Source: CAVVKW01 sp963749035
GTDB taxonomy: Bacteria > Verrucomicrobiota > Verrucomicrobiia > Chthoniobacterales > JAATET01
Length of the DNA: 64,000 nucleotides
Direction: 5' to 3'
Assembly: GCA_963749035.1 (NCBI GenBank)
Contig: CAVVKW010000004.1
Coordinates: 1,178,001-1,242,000 of the forward strand
Positions 42,727 through 50,204 of the stretch are shown here, piece after piece. A program made the translations under genes and the position numbers. Within the stretch, counting starts at the first letter, position 1. Each line of letters opens with the position of its first letter. The notes under the pieces are model-generated. The model was not told the DNA's origin. It did no database searches and was given only the letters and a program-made list of their open reading frames with translations.

Positions 42727-43429
42727 CCTGATGTCCGGCGAAGTCGTGCGCCTCAAGCGCGGCGAAAAGACCGAAAAGACCGTCTATTCTTCCGACCCCG
42801 CCGCGTTCGCTCGAAAATGGGAGGAGAGCGGCGGGGATTGGATCCACGTCGTCGATCTCGACGCCGCGTTCTCCGGCGAAAGCTCCAACCTCGAATCGGT
42901 CCGCAATATCTGCTCCGCCGTCTCGATCCCGTGTGAACTCGGAGGTGGGATTCGATCCCACGAGGCCATCGAAGCGGCATTTGATGCCGGTGTCTCCCGG
43001 GTAATCCTTGGAACGCGCGCCAGCCAGTCCATCGACTTCGTTCGTGCGGCCTGTGACCGCTTCGGCGGCGATCGCATCGCCGTCGGCATCGACGCTCGCG
43101 ATGGCCTGGTCGCCGTCAAGGGGTGGACCGAGACCACCACTCAGCCGGCCATCGAGCTTGCCCAGGCCGCCGAGGCCACCGGGGTCAGCACGATCATTTA
43201 CACCGACATCGCGACAGACGGCATGCTTGCAGGTCCGAATTATCAGGAACTCGCCAATCTCCAGGCAAAGGTTCGCTGTCAGGTCATTGCCAGCGGAGGA
43301 GTCTCGTCGATGGCCGACCTCCAGCGCCTCGCGGCACTACCCGGTCTTTACGGTGCGATCATCGGGAAGGCACTTTATGACGGCCAGATCACCGGAAACC
43401 TTCGCGAACACCTTGCCTTTGGCCCGTAA
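42704..43429 (+). CDS. hisA: Phosphoribosylformimino-5-aminoimidazole carboxamide ribotide isomerase
   Basis: 241 residues, TIM barrel. HisA performs the Amadori rearrangement of ProFAR to PRFAR, the substrate of HisH/HisF. Start LLLPAIDLMSGEVVRLKRG with the catalytic Asp, VVDLDAAFSG, CELGGGIRSHEAIEAAFDAG, the second catalytic Asp in IIYTDIATDGMLAGPN, and VIASGGVSSMADL. hisF is not in the window. Confidence 0.95.
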   Translation: MLLLPAIDLMSGEVVRLKRGEKTEKTVYSSDPAAFARKWEESGGDWIHVVDLDAAFSGESSNLESVRNICSAVSIPCELGGGIRSHEAIEAAFDAGVSRVILGTRASQSIDFVRAACDRFGGDRIAVGIDARDGLVAVKGWTETTTQPAIELAQAAEATGVSTIIYTDIATDGMLAGPNYQELANLQAKVRCQVIASGGVSSMADLQRLAALPGLYGAIIGKALYDGQITGNLREHLAFGP

Positions 43430-43498
43430 AACCACTTTTCCTGGGCGATCCGCCTCGACAATACGCCCGATTTGCAGCGAAATGGGATTCCGCCCGAA

Positions 43499-43864
43499 AT
43501 GAGAATTCTCTTGGTCGAAAATCACGCCGACACGGCAAACTGCCTCCGGGTTTACCTCATTGGGTCCGGCCATGAGGTTCTGATTGCCGCCACCGTTAGC
43601 AAGGCACGCGAGGTTCTTGCCCATTCGGCTTTCGACGTGCTCATCAGCGACATCTCACTTCCCGATGGAGATGGCTGGGAGTTGATGTCCGGTTTGGACA
43701 GCTCGTCGATCTACGGGATTGCCATGAGCGGATTCTGCACCGATGCCGACGAACGTCGCTCCCAGGCCGCTGGGTTCCGCCACCACCTCGCCAAACCCTT
43801 CGTTCCGGCCGAGCTCGATACGCTTCTTGAGATGATCGAGACCGACGACAACGTCGCCGCCTGA
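43499..43864 (+). CDS. Second stand-alone receiver domain
   Basis: About 121 residues from the ATG at 43499. Receiver motifs: phospho-acceptor Asp in LISDISLPDGDGW, IAMSGF, and Lys in LAKPFVPAEL. In the acidic pocket one residue is changed (LVENHAD instead of LVEDHAD), which may weaken Mg binding. There is no output domain. Its closest match in the window is the receiver at 9417-9881, with the same LISDIxLPDGxGW and IAMSG signatures. CsbD and a histidine kinase lie downstream on the same strand. Confidence 0.85.
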   Translation: MRILLVENHADTANCLRVYLIGSGHEVLIAATVSKAREVLAHSAFDVLISDISLPDGDGWELMSGLDSSSIYGIAMSGFCTDADERRSQAAGFRHHLAKPFVPAELDTLLEMIETDDNVAA

Positions 43865-43973
43865 CCTCCTTTTCGCTGACGGCGTCGCCGTGAGGAAATT
43901 TCTTCTCTCTGCAAAGGGAACACCGCACGTCCCCGAGACGTCCGATCGACCGTCCACCGCCGATTCACTGGCT

Positions 43974-44159
43974 ATGAACGACCTCAAGATCAAAGGCAAT
44001 TGGAACGAAATCAAAGGAAAGCTCAAGCAGTCTTACGGGGAGCTTACTGACGACGACCTCGCGTTCGCCGAAGGCAAGGAAGAGGAACTCGTCGGTCGCC
44101 TCCAAAAGAAGCTTGGCAAATCGAAGGACGAAGTCCGCGCGATGATCTCCGACGTTTGA
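43974..44159 (+). CDS. CsbD-family stress protein
   Basis: 61 residues. The start LKIKGNWNEIKGKLKQSYGELTDDDL is the CsbD signature, and the rest (GKEEELVGRLQKKLGKSKDE) completes a typical four-helix small protein. The family is induced by general stress; molecular role unknown. The ATG at 43974 fits the family start; the longer upstream frame is unlikely. It sits between two signalling genes. Confidence 0.92.
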   Translation: MNDLKIKGNWNEIKGKLKQSYGELTDDDLAFAEGKEEELVGRLQKKLGKSKDEVRAMISDV

Positions 44160-44175
44160 TCAGATCCGACCGGCG

Positions 44176-44208
44176 GGGCGGTTGCGCGCACTCTTTGCGT
44201 GCCCGCCC
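44176..44208 (+). terminator. Hairpin after csbD, possible terminator
   Basis: GGGCGG (44176-44181) pairs with CCGCCC (44203-44208), and GCAC (44188-44191) with GTGC (44199-44202) inside it. There is no clear T-tract after it, so intrinsic termination is uncertain. Confidence 0.35.
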
Positions 44209-44340
44209 GGGTCGCTGCTCAAACAACCTCGTTCAACGCCTCCCGACCTCGATCGATTCGCCACTAATGGCTTACACCCATTGGCGGACGTTCACTCGCC
44301 GACGGCTTAACCATCCCATTTATCGGCGAACCCTTCCTTC

Positions 44341-45351
44341 GTGACCGCATTTCACACGCCTCAATCCTACCTCCTAGACCACGAGACCCTCCTAGGAATT
44401 GTTCGCGATTCTCCGTGCGCCGTCGTTGAAACCGCATTGGATGGCACGGTTCTCCTCTGGAATCGCCACGCGACGGAAATCTTTGGGTTCAAACCGGAAG
44501 CCGTCCTTGGCAAACCATTGCCGATCACGGCAACGGACCGCGCCCGGGCGAAGGCATCGCGGGAGGGTTCGGACAATCCGCTCACCCATCCGACAAACCA
44601 GGAATTTGAAACGGAACTCGTTGGGTTCTCCGGCTATCCCGTGGCAGTCAGCATCTGGCACTCCGACCTGACGGACTCCGATGGCAAGCTCGCCGCTCAC
44701 GTTTCAATCATCTCCGATCTCCGCGACCGGAAAGATCTCGAAATGGCACTGGTCGAATCCGTCGAGGCGGAATCCAGCCGACTGGGTCGCGAATTACACG
44801 ATTCGCTCAGTCAGCAGCTGCTTGGTGCTGCGTTCGCCGCCAAGGCCCTGGCAAATCAGTCAAAACGCAGCGGCGCCGAGCTCACCACTCAACTCGACGA
44901 ACTCGCAAACCTAATTAACGAAGCGGTTCGCGAGACCCGGGTGCTTTCGCAGAGTCTCAACCCGATTGACACCGAGGCAGACGGCCTCGCCCCCGCACTT
45001 CAACTTCTGGCGGAGCGCACCAATGCCCGCATCCCCTGCACGTTTAAAAGCCGCCGTCCCGTTCTCGTCCCCCACTACCTTACCGCCTCCCACGTTTACC
45101 GGATCGCTCAGGAAGCCTCCGCCAGCATCGCCAGCCTCGGCGGTGCGAAATCGATCGTCATCAGTCTCGACGAAGTCGGCGACGATGTCATGCTACGCGT
45201 CGAATACGAGGGCGCACGCAACTTCAAGGATGGGCAATTTCCGACCAAGCACGCTGTGCGCTATCGGGTGAACGCGATTCATGGCACCATGCATTTTGAA
45301 TCAAAGGACGCCCATACGGATGCCCTCGTCGTGACGTTCTCAAAATTCTGA
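44341..45351 (+). CDS. PAS-containing NarX-type histidine kinase with degenerate ATPase domain
   Basis: 336 residues from a GTG. A PAS domain (residues ~12-125: SPCAVVETALDGTVLLWNRHATEIFG) is followed by a HisKA_3 dimerisation domain with the phospho-acceptor His153 in RELHDSLSQQL. The HATPase region is recognisable (YRIAQEASASIASLGGAKSIVISL) but lacks the N-box Asn and has no DNGxG motif, so ATP binding is doubtful. No membrane segment. A NarL-type regulator begins 2 bases after its stop, so they form a pair. The kinase may need a partner or act mainly as phosphatase or sensor scaffold. Confidence 0.85.
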   Translation: MTAFHTPQSYLLDHETLLGIVRDSPCAVVETALDGTVLLWNRHATEIFGFKPEAVLGKPLPITATDRARAKASREGSDNPLTHPTNQEFETELVGFSGYPVAVSIWHSDLTDSDGKLAAHVSIISDLRDRKDLEMALVESVEAESSRLGRELHDSLSQQLLGAAFAAKALANQSKRSGAELTTQLDELANLINEAVRETRVLSQSLNPIDTEADGLAPALQLLAERTNARIPCTFKSRRPVLVPHYLTASHVYRIAQEASASIASLGGAKSIVISLDEVGDDVMLRVEYEGARNFKDGQFPTKHAVRYRVNAIHGTMHFESKDAHTDALVVTFSKF

Positions 45352-45353
45352 CC

Positions 45354-46043
45354 ATGCCCCCGAGAAAATCCTCCGTTCCAAAGGACGCACCTCACCGCTT
45401 GCTCATCGTCGACGACCACCCGGTATTCCGTCGTGGGATTGCCGGCCTCATTTCTGACGAAGACGACTTTGAAGTCGCCGCCGAAGCCAGTGACTCCGTC
45501 ACGGCACTTTCCGCGATGCGACAACACGTCCCGGACCTCGCGCTCGTCGACATCTCGCTCCCCGGCAGCAACGGGATCGAGTTGATCAAGAACATGCTCG
45601 CTGAGCAGCCGAAGCTCATCGTCCTCATGCTTTCCATGCACGACGAATCTCTCTACGCCCTCCGCGCCCTCCGTGCCGGTGCCAAGGGCTACGTCATGAA
45701 GGCCGAAGCGATGACCAGTGTCCTCACCGCGCTCCGCAAGGTCGCTGGCGGCGACATTTACGTGAGCGACAAGATGGCGGAACAGCTCATTTTCAAGGCG
45801 GTCCAATCCGACGCGTCCGGCGTCGGATCTCCCGTCGACGTTCTGTCCGACCGCGAACTCGAAGTCCTCGAGCTTCTTGGTCGAGGTTTCCCGAGTCGCG
45901 ACATTGCGGAACGCCTCCATCTCAGCGTCAAAACGATTGAAACGCATCGCGCCCACATCAAGGAGAAGATGAATTTCAAAGATGCCAGCGAAATGATCCG
46001 TTTCGCCGTTGAATGGACCGCCCACGAAAAGGCAAACGGGTAG
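45354..46043 (+). CDS. NarL/FixJ-type two-component response regulator
   Basis: 229 residues. Receiver (LLIVDDHPVFRRGI, phospho-Asp in LVDISLPGSNG, Lys in YVMKAEA) then a linker and a LuxR-type HTH (LSDRELEVLELLGRGFPSRDIAERLHLS, VKTIETHRAHIKEKM). It is the partner of the PAS kinase directly upstream. DNA-binding transcription factor; targets unknown. Confidence 0.94.
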   Translation: MPPRKSSVPKDAPHRLLIVDDHPVFRRGIAGLISDEDDFEVAAEASDSVTALSAMRQHVPDLALVDISLPGSNGIELIKNMLAEQPKLIVLMLSMHDESLYALRALRAGAKGYVMKAEAMTSVLTALRKVAGGDIYVSDKMAEQLIFKAVQSDASGVGSPVDVLSDRELEVLELLGRGFPSRDIAERLHLSVKTIETHRAHIKEKMNFKDASEMIRFAVEWTAHEKANG

Positions 46044-46263
46044 TTCGGCTCCGCCTCTTAGCAACCGAAACGGTCACGCTTGCTGCGGACAATTCCGCCG
46101 ACCGCCATCAACGCCGCCTACCGTTGCGGCTTATGGGTAAGCGGATCACGCTCTCGCAACGACGCGCCGCGCTGAGAAGACTCCGACTAAAAGATTTTTC
46201 GAGCCTTCCGCTCCGCACTCCAGGCCGCGACGGAATCGACACTCACGCGAGTGCCAAATCGGC

Positions 46264-46305
46264 AAAAAACAAGCCGGACTGAGGACAGGTCCCCAATCCG
46301 GCTTG
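46264..46305 (-). terminator. Intrinsic terminator of the ECF sigma gene
   Basis: Perfect 9-bp stem CAAGCCGGA (46270-46278) with TCCGGCTTG (46297-46305); on the minus strand the stem is followed by TTTTTT (46264-46269). It lies 25 bases after the sigma stop, and the convergent regulator gene ends on the other side, so it may serve both. Confidence 0.8.
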
Positions 46306-46330
46306 CGCCAATAATGCTGTCGACCGTGAC

Positions 46331-46933
46331 CTACGCGACCTTCTGCCGCATCGGGCCGACGGCCTGCGTCAGCTTGCGCAGACCCAACTCGATCCGGGTC
46401 TTCACGGTGCCAAGGGGCGTCTCCGTCTTCGCCGCGATCTCCCGCTGGCTCATGCTCCGGAAAAATGCGAGCTCGAGGGCCGTGCGCTGAGCGTCGGGCA
46501 GGGAATCCATCAACCCGTTGAGATAGTTACGAAGATCCGCGCGCTCGACCGCGGATTCCGTGAGCTCGATCTCGGTCTCGTTGTCGGTCGCCGACTCGGA
46601 GTCGTCCTTGAAGCGATCCGTGGCCCGGGTGTAGGCGCAACGCTGGCGAATCCGATCAATCGCCCGGCGCTTGGCGACCGTCGTCAACCAACTGAGTGGC
46701 TTACCCTTTTTTGCAGAATACGTGTCAGCCCGTGCCCAAACCTGCATCAAGACCTCCTGCAAAACGTCTTCGGTCTCGGCCGAGTCGTTGAGCACCCGAT
46801 AGATGACCGAAGTCAGAATCCCGCAATGCCGCTCGTAAAGCTCCTGGAGCGCCGTCGAATCGCGCTGCTGGAGTCGTCGCATGAGTTGAATGTCATCTGC
46901 CGTGTGGTCGGTGGGTTCGAGGATCGCAGTCAT
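46331..46933 (-). CDS. ECF-type RNA polymerase sigma factor
   Basis: About 200 residues from the ATG at 46933. Sigma region 2 (LYERHCGILTSVIYRVLND, EDVLQEVLMQVWARADTY, KPLSWLTTVAKRRAIDRIR) and region 4 (LPDAQRTALELAFFRSMSQREIA, TPLGTVKTRIELGLRKL). The closest group appears to be SigK-like ECF factors. No anti-sigma gene is adjacent on either side, which is unusual for an ECF factor; control may be at another locus or transcriptional. Confidence 0.93.
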   Translation of the reverse strand: MTAILEPTDHTADDIQLMRRLQQRDSTALQELYERHCGILTSVIYRVLNDSAETEDVLQEVLMQVWARADTYSAKKGKPLSWLTTVAKRRAIDRIRQRCAYTRATDRFKDDSESATDNETEIELTESAVERADLRNYLNGLMDSLPDAQRTALELAFFRSMSQREIAAKTETPLGTVKTRIELGLRKLTQAVGPMRQKVA

Positions 46934-47139
46934 TATTTTAGCTTTTTTGAATTGGGTGCCGGAGTTGCCCGACGACCGAGAACCTAGGGACGACCGATCA
47001 CTCTGCCTATCGGGTGCCCATGCTCTACGAACCATGGGGGAATCCCCCTACCCGATTCATCCCTGACCCCGAGGACCCAGGAATTCGCGCGTTTCGTCTC
47101 GTGCGCGCTCGGGATGGATGGCCCTGAACGCGGCGACCG

Positions 47140-48117
47140 CTACCCACTCTTCAAACCGATGAGGTCGAGCAATACGGGATAGACAACATCCGTCTGCGCT
47201 CCAGGCTGCAGCGGGTCGATCGAGTCGTGCGGCACCCCGAGGTCCTTCGGAAATCTCTTTTCGTCCACGGTCGCACCACCCTCCCGCCAAATTTCAACGA
47301 CCTCTTCGACCGCACCCGCACTGATCGCTGTATCAGCGCCGGACGTGACCACGGTGATCCTTCCCGCCGCCGGACTTTCCCGATTTGCGTCTCGGAAAAC
47401 GTCCAACCCCATCCGCATGACCTGCGCGATCGCGTGAGTCGAAAAACGCGGGTAGCTCACGTCGCTCCCCTCGAGACGCTCCTTCGCGACGGGATCCCAC
47501 CAGGGGAAGAGATTAGGAAGCCGGTAGAGGGTGCGAGCCAGTGGGCCCACCCAGCGCTCGGCTACGCCATGGGGAGCAAAGAACGGCGACATCAACACAG
47601 CCTGGTCGACGTCACTCCGGTTCTGCGCCAGCCACCCGGCCGTAACGCCATTAACCGACAACCCGACGACGACCACCCGCTCGCCGAGCCCCCGCGCGAG
47701 ATCCACCGCGCGATTTGCCACATCGAGCATCGACTGCGCGTCGAGCAGAGCGAGGTCCTTCGTCATCCGGTCCGCGTATCCGTGGTAGGGCGTGCGGGGA
47801 ATGATCACGTTCGCACCGCGCTCGAAGGCTAGCTCACCAAACACCGCGAATTGCTTCGGACAATTCGTCAGCCCGTGCATCAGCACCACGACCACCGGGG
47901 TCTTCCTCCCGTGGTCAAATACCCGCCCACGACACTCTTCGCTGACTTCGCCCAACGGTCGAGCCATGACCTCATCGAGCTGAAGACGCGCCTTCTCGTA
48001 TTCGAGCACCGGCTGCGAATCCATCGTCAACTCACCGGGGTCCAACGGCCAAAAGCCAATTGCCCCCAGCACCAACAAACAGAACGCCACCCCACCCCCA
48101 ACGACCAGCAGGAGCAT
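47140..48117 (-). CDS. Membrane-anchored alpha/beta hydrolase
   Basis: About 325 residues from the ATG at 48117. An N-terminal hydrophobic segment (LLLVVGGGVAFCLLVLGAIG) anchors it, then a lipase/esterase-type alpha/beta fold: VVVLMHGLTNCPKQF (oxyanion HG), nucleophile elbow GLSVNG, an Asp in TSGADTAI and a late His in GVPHDSIDP. Substrate unknown; resembles carboxylesterases. Its start is 29 bases after the CDF transporter stop. Confidence 0.82.
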   Translation of the reverse strand: MLLLVVGGGVAFCLLVLGAIGFWPLDPGELTMDSQPVLEYEKARLQLDEVMARPLGEVSEECRGRVFDHGRKTPVVVVLMHGLTNCPKQFAVFGELAFERGANVIIPRTPYHGYADRMTKDLALLDAQSMLDVANRAVDLARGLGERVVVVGLSVNGVTAGWLAQNRSDVDQAVLMSPFFAPHGVAERWVGPLARTLYRLPNLFPWWDPVAKERLEGSDVSYPRFSTHAIAQVMRMGLDVFRDANRESPAAGRITVVTSGADTAISAGAVEEVVEIWREGGATVDEKRFPKDLGVPHDSIDPLQPGAQTDVVYPVLLDLIGLKSG

Positions 48118-48146
48118 TCTCCCCGTCGATCGCGCCCTTCCTGCCG

Positions 48147-49037
48147 TCACGTCTCGCAACCTTCGCAACCCGATCCGAGTCGCTCGACCTGAATTGTCGT
48201 GTGCGAGATCTCGAACCGCTCGTGCAATTCCTGCCCCCCGGTAATTGCAAAGTCGTTCGCCAACTCCGTCTCCCCCCGAACGACGTGCGCCGTCAGAGCC
48301 GTTTCCGTCGTGCTCATTGCCCAGATATGCAGATCGTGAACGTCCACGACCCCTGGTTCCGCCAGCAGGAACTTCCGCACCTCGCCCGGATCGATTCCCG
48401 CCGGCACCGCGTCGATGGCAAGATTCACCGAGTCCCGCAGCAGCCCCCACGTCCCAATTGCGATCACGACCACGATCACGAGACTGACCACCGGATCGAT
48501 CCAGTCGAGACCCGTGATCGCAATCGCCATTCCGGCAAACATGACACCTGCCGAGACCGCCGCGTCGGCCGCCATGTGCAGATACGCCCCCCGGATGTTA
48601 ATGTCCTTTTCCCGCCCTTTCGCGAACATCATCGCCGTCCCGGCGTTCACCGCGATCCCGACTCCAGCGACCACCGCCATCGTCGCGCCCTGCACGGCGA
48701 CTTCCTGACCAAAACGGCCAACCGCCTCCCACGCGATCGCACCAATCGCGATCAACAATAAAATCGCGTTCGTCAACGAGGCCAGGATCGACGTCCGACG
48801 CATTCCGTAGGTCCGGCGCGCCGTCGGCTTCGTCGCACTCATCGCGCTCGCTCCCCAGGCGAGCAGCAGACTCAGGACGTCACTCGCATTGTGACCGGCA
48901 TCCGCCAACAGTGCGACCGAGTCGATCCGAATGCCGATGACGACCTCGACCGCGATGTAAGCGGCATTGAGCACGACGCCGACCGCAAAGGCGGCATTGT
49001 AATTCTTCGGACCGTGGTCGTGGGAGTGGCCGCTCAT
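48147..49037 (-). CDS. Cation diffusion facilitator (CDF) metal transporter
   Basis: 296 residues with six membrane helices. A His-rich start (SGHSHDHGP), metal-site motifs LLADAGHNASD in helix 2 and YLHMAADAAVSAG in helix 5, and a cytoplasmic C-terminal domain (GVVDVHDLHIWAMS) that ends CEGCET. CDF proteins export Zn, Co or Cd by proton exchange. CzcD/ZitB-like. Lies in a minus-strand run with ndk and the hydrolase. Confidence 0.94.
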   Translation of the reverse strand: MSGHSHDHGPKNYNAAFAVGVVLNAAYIAVEVVIGIRIDSVALLADAGHNASDVLSLLLAWGASAMSATKPTARRTYGMRRTSILASLTNAILLLIAIGAIAWEAVGRFGQEVAVQGATMAVVAGVGIAVNAGTAMMFAKGREKDINIRGAYLHMAADAAVSAGVMFAGMAIAITGLDWIDPVVSLVIVVVIAIGTWGLLRDSVNLAIDAVPAGIDPGEVRKFLLAEPGVVDVHDLHIWAMSTTETALTAHVVRGETELANDFAITGGQELHERFEISHTTIQVERLGSGCEGCET

Positions 49038-49053
49038 TCCCCCTCGGTCCCGT

Positions 49054-49473
49054 TTACCAGTCGAGCAATTCGCGGTCGGCGAAGAAACGCTTCAATTCCA
49101 GAGCGGCGTTATCCTCCGAGTCGGAAGCGTGACAGACGTTCACCATCTTATCGACGCCGAGATCTCCGCGGATCGTCCCCGGTGCAGCGGCCTGGGAGTC
49201 AGTCGGCCCGAGCAGATCCCGAACGCGCTCAATCGCCCGATCGCCAGCGAGAGCCAGCGCAATCACCGGACTCGACTGCATGAACTGCTCCACCTCCGGG
49301 AAAAATGGTTTATCGGCAATGTGCGCGTAGTGCTCGCGCAAAACGGGCGATCCCAGCGCCATCATTTTGCATCCGCGAATTTTGAAGCCATCCGCCTCGA
49401 AGCGCTTGATGACCTCGCCGCAGTTTCCCTTGGTCACACAGTCGGGTTTTAGAAGAATGAGAGTCGTTTCCAT
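49054..49473 (-). CDS. ndk: Nucleoside diphosphate kinase
   Basis: 139 residues, normal length. It balances NTP and dNTP pools by transferring phosphate through a histidine. The start ETTLILLKPDCV, SPVIALALAGDRAIERVRDLLG, and the active-site His in VNVCHASDSEDNA are all family signatures. The stop is 16 bases before the CDF start. Confidence 0.97.
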   Translation of the reverse strand: METTLILLKPDCVTKGNCGEVIKRFEADGFKIRGCKMMALGSPVLREHYAHIADKPFFPEVEQFMQSSPVIALALAGDRAIERVRDLLGPTDSQAAAPGTIRGDLGVDKMVNVCHASDSEDNAALELKRFFADRELLDW

Positions 49474-49564
49474 AAGTCAGTTGTTAGCCGCCAATTTCCG
49501 GCGGGCAGAAGGGATAGCGAGCTAATCCGCCATTTGCAAACGCAGATTCCGCCCCCTCCCGGCG

Positions 49565-50188
49565 CTATCGCCAGACCAAAACTGGCGTCATCCTAACCAT
49601 CCGCATCCCCGGCTCGGCTTCAGGCGCATCGTCACTCGCATCGACCGCTTCCTCCCGGAATCCGACGGTCGGAAACCTTGTCCCATTGGGACCTCGCGAA
49701 TCAATTTCGATTAACTCCTCGACCTGGCGGCAAAATTCCAAAGGAAGCGATCCCGGCCTTAGTGCCACCTCGGGGGTGTCGTCCGCGCCGTAGCGGTTTG
49801 GAAGCGCCAGGACCATCAACATCGCGAGCGCCCCACCGACTAACGTCCCCCCGGCCAGCCCCACGATCACTCCCAGCACCTGATCGACCACGTTGGCTTT
49901 TGCCTGATGGAAGGCATATCCCTGCAGCCGCACCGCCAGCGAAGCAAAGGTCGCTCCGACCACCGCCAACAGAGAAAATACGAACAACGCAATCCAGCGC
50001 GGATCGGCCGCGACGAGGTTCAGGATAATCCGTGTCCCGGGCTCCCAAAATCGCAGTGCCAGCAGCACACTGAAGACGATGACGATTAGATGCCGCATCT
50101 CCGTCGTTGCCCCATCGCGCCATCCCAGCCACCCACGGTAGAGGGCCGGGACCGCTAGAAGGACAAATGCTAAAATCGCCCAAATCAT
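49565..50188 (-). CDS. CvpA-like inner-membrane protein
   Basis: 207 residues with four predicted membrane helices: IWAILAFVLLAVPALYRG, the segment around IVIVFSVLLALRFW, WIALFVFSLLAVVGATFAS and VLGVIVGLAGGTLVGGALAML, followed by a soluble tail (LEFCRQVEELIE). Helix spacing and the VDQVLGVIVGLAGG stretch fit CvpA family proteins. Function in the envelope, not well defined. It starts 16 bases after the GspE-like gene. Confidence 0.7.
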   Translation of the reverse strand: MIWAILAFVLLAVPALYRGWLGWRDGATTEMRHLIVIVFSVLLALRFWEPGTRIILNLVAADPRWIALFVFSLLAVVGATFASLAVRLQGYAFHQAKANVVDQVLGVIVGLAGGTLVGGALAMLMVLALPNRYGADDTPEVALRPGSLPLEFCRQVEELIEIDSRGPNGTRFPTVGFREEAVDASDDAPEAEPGMRMVRMTPVLVWR

Positions 50189-50204
50189 ACCTTCATTCTC
50201 CGAG

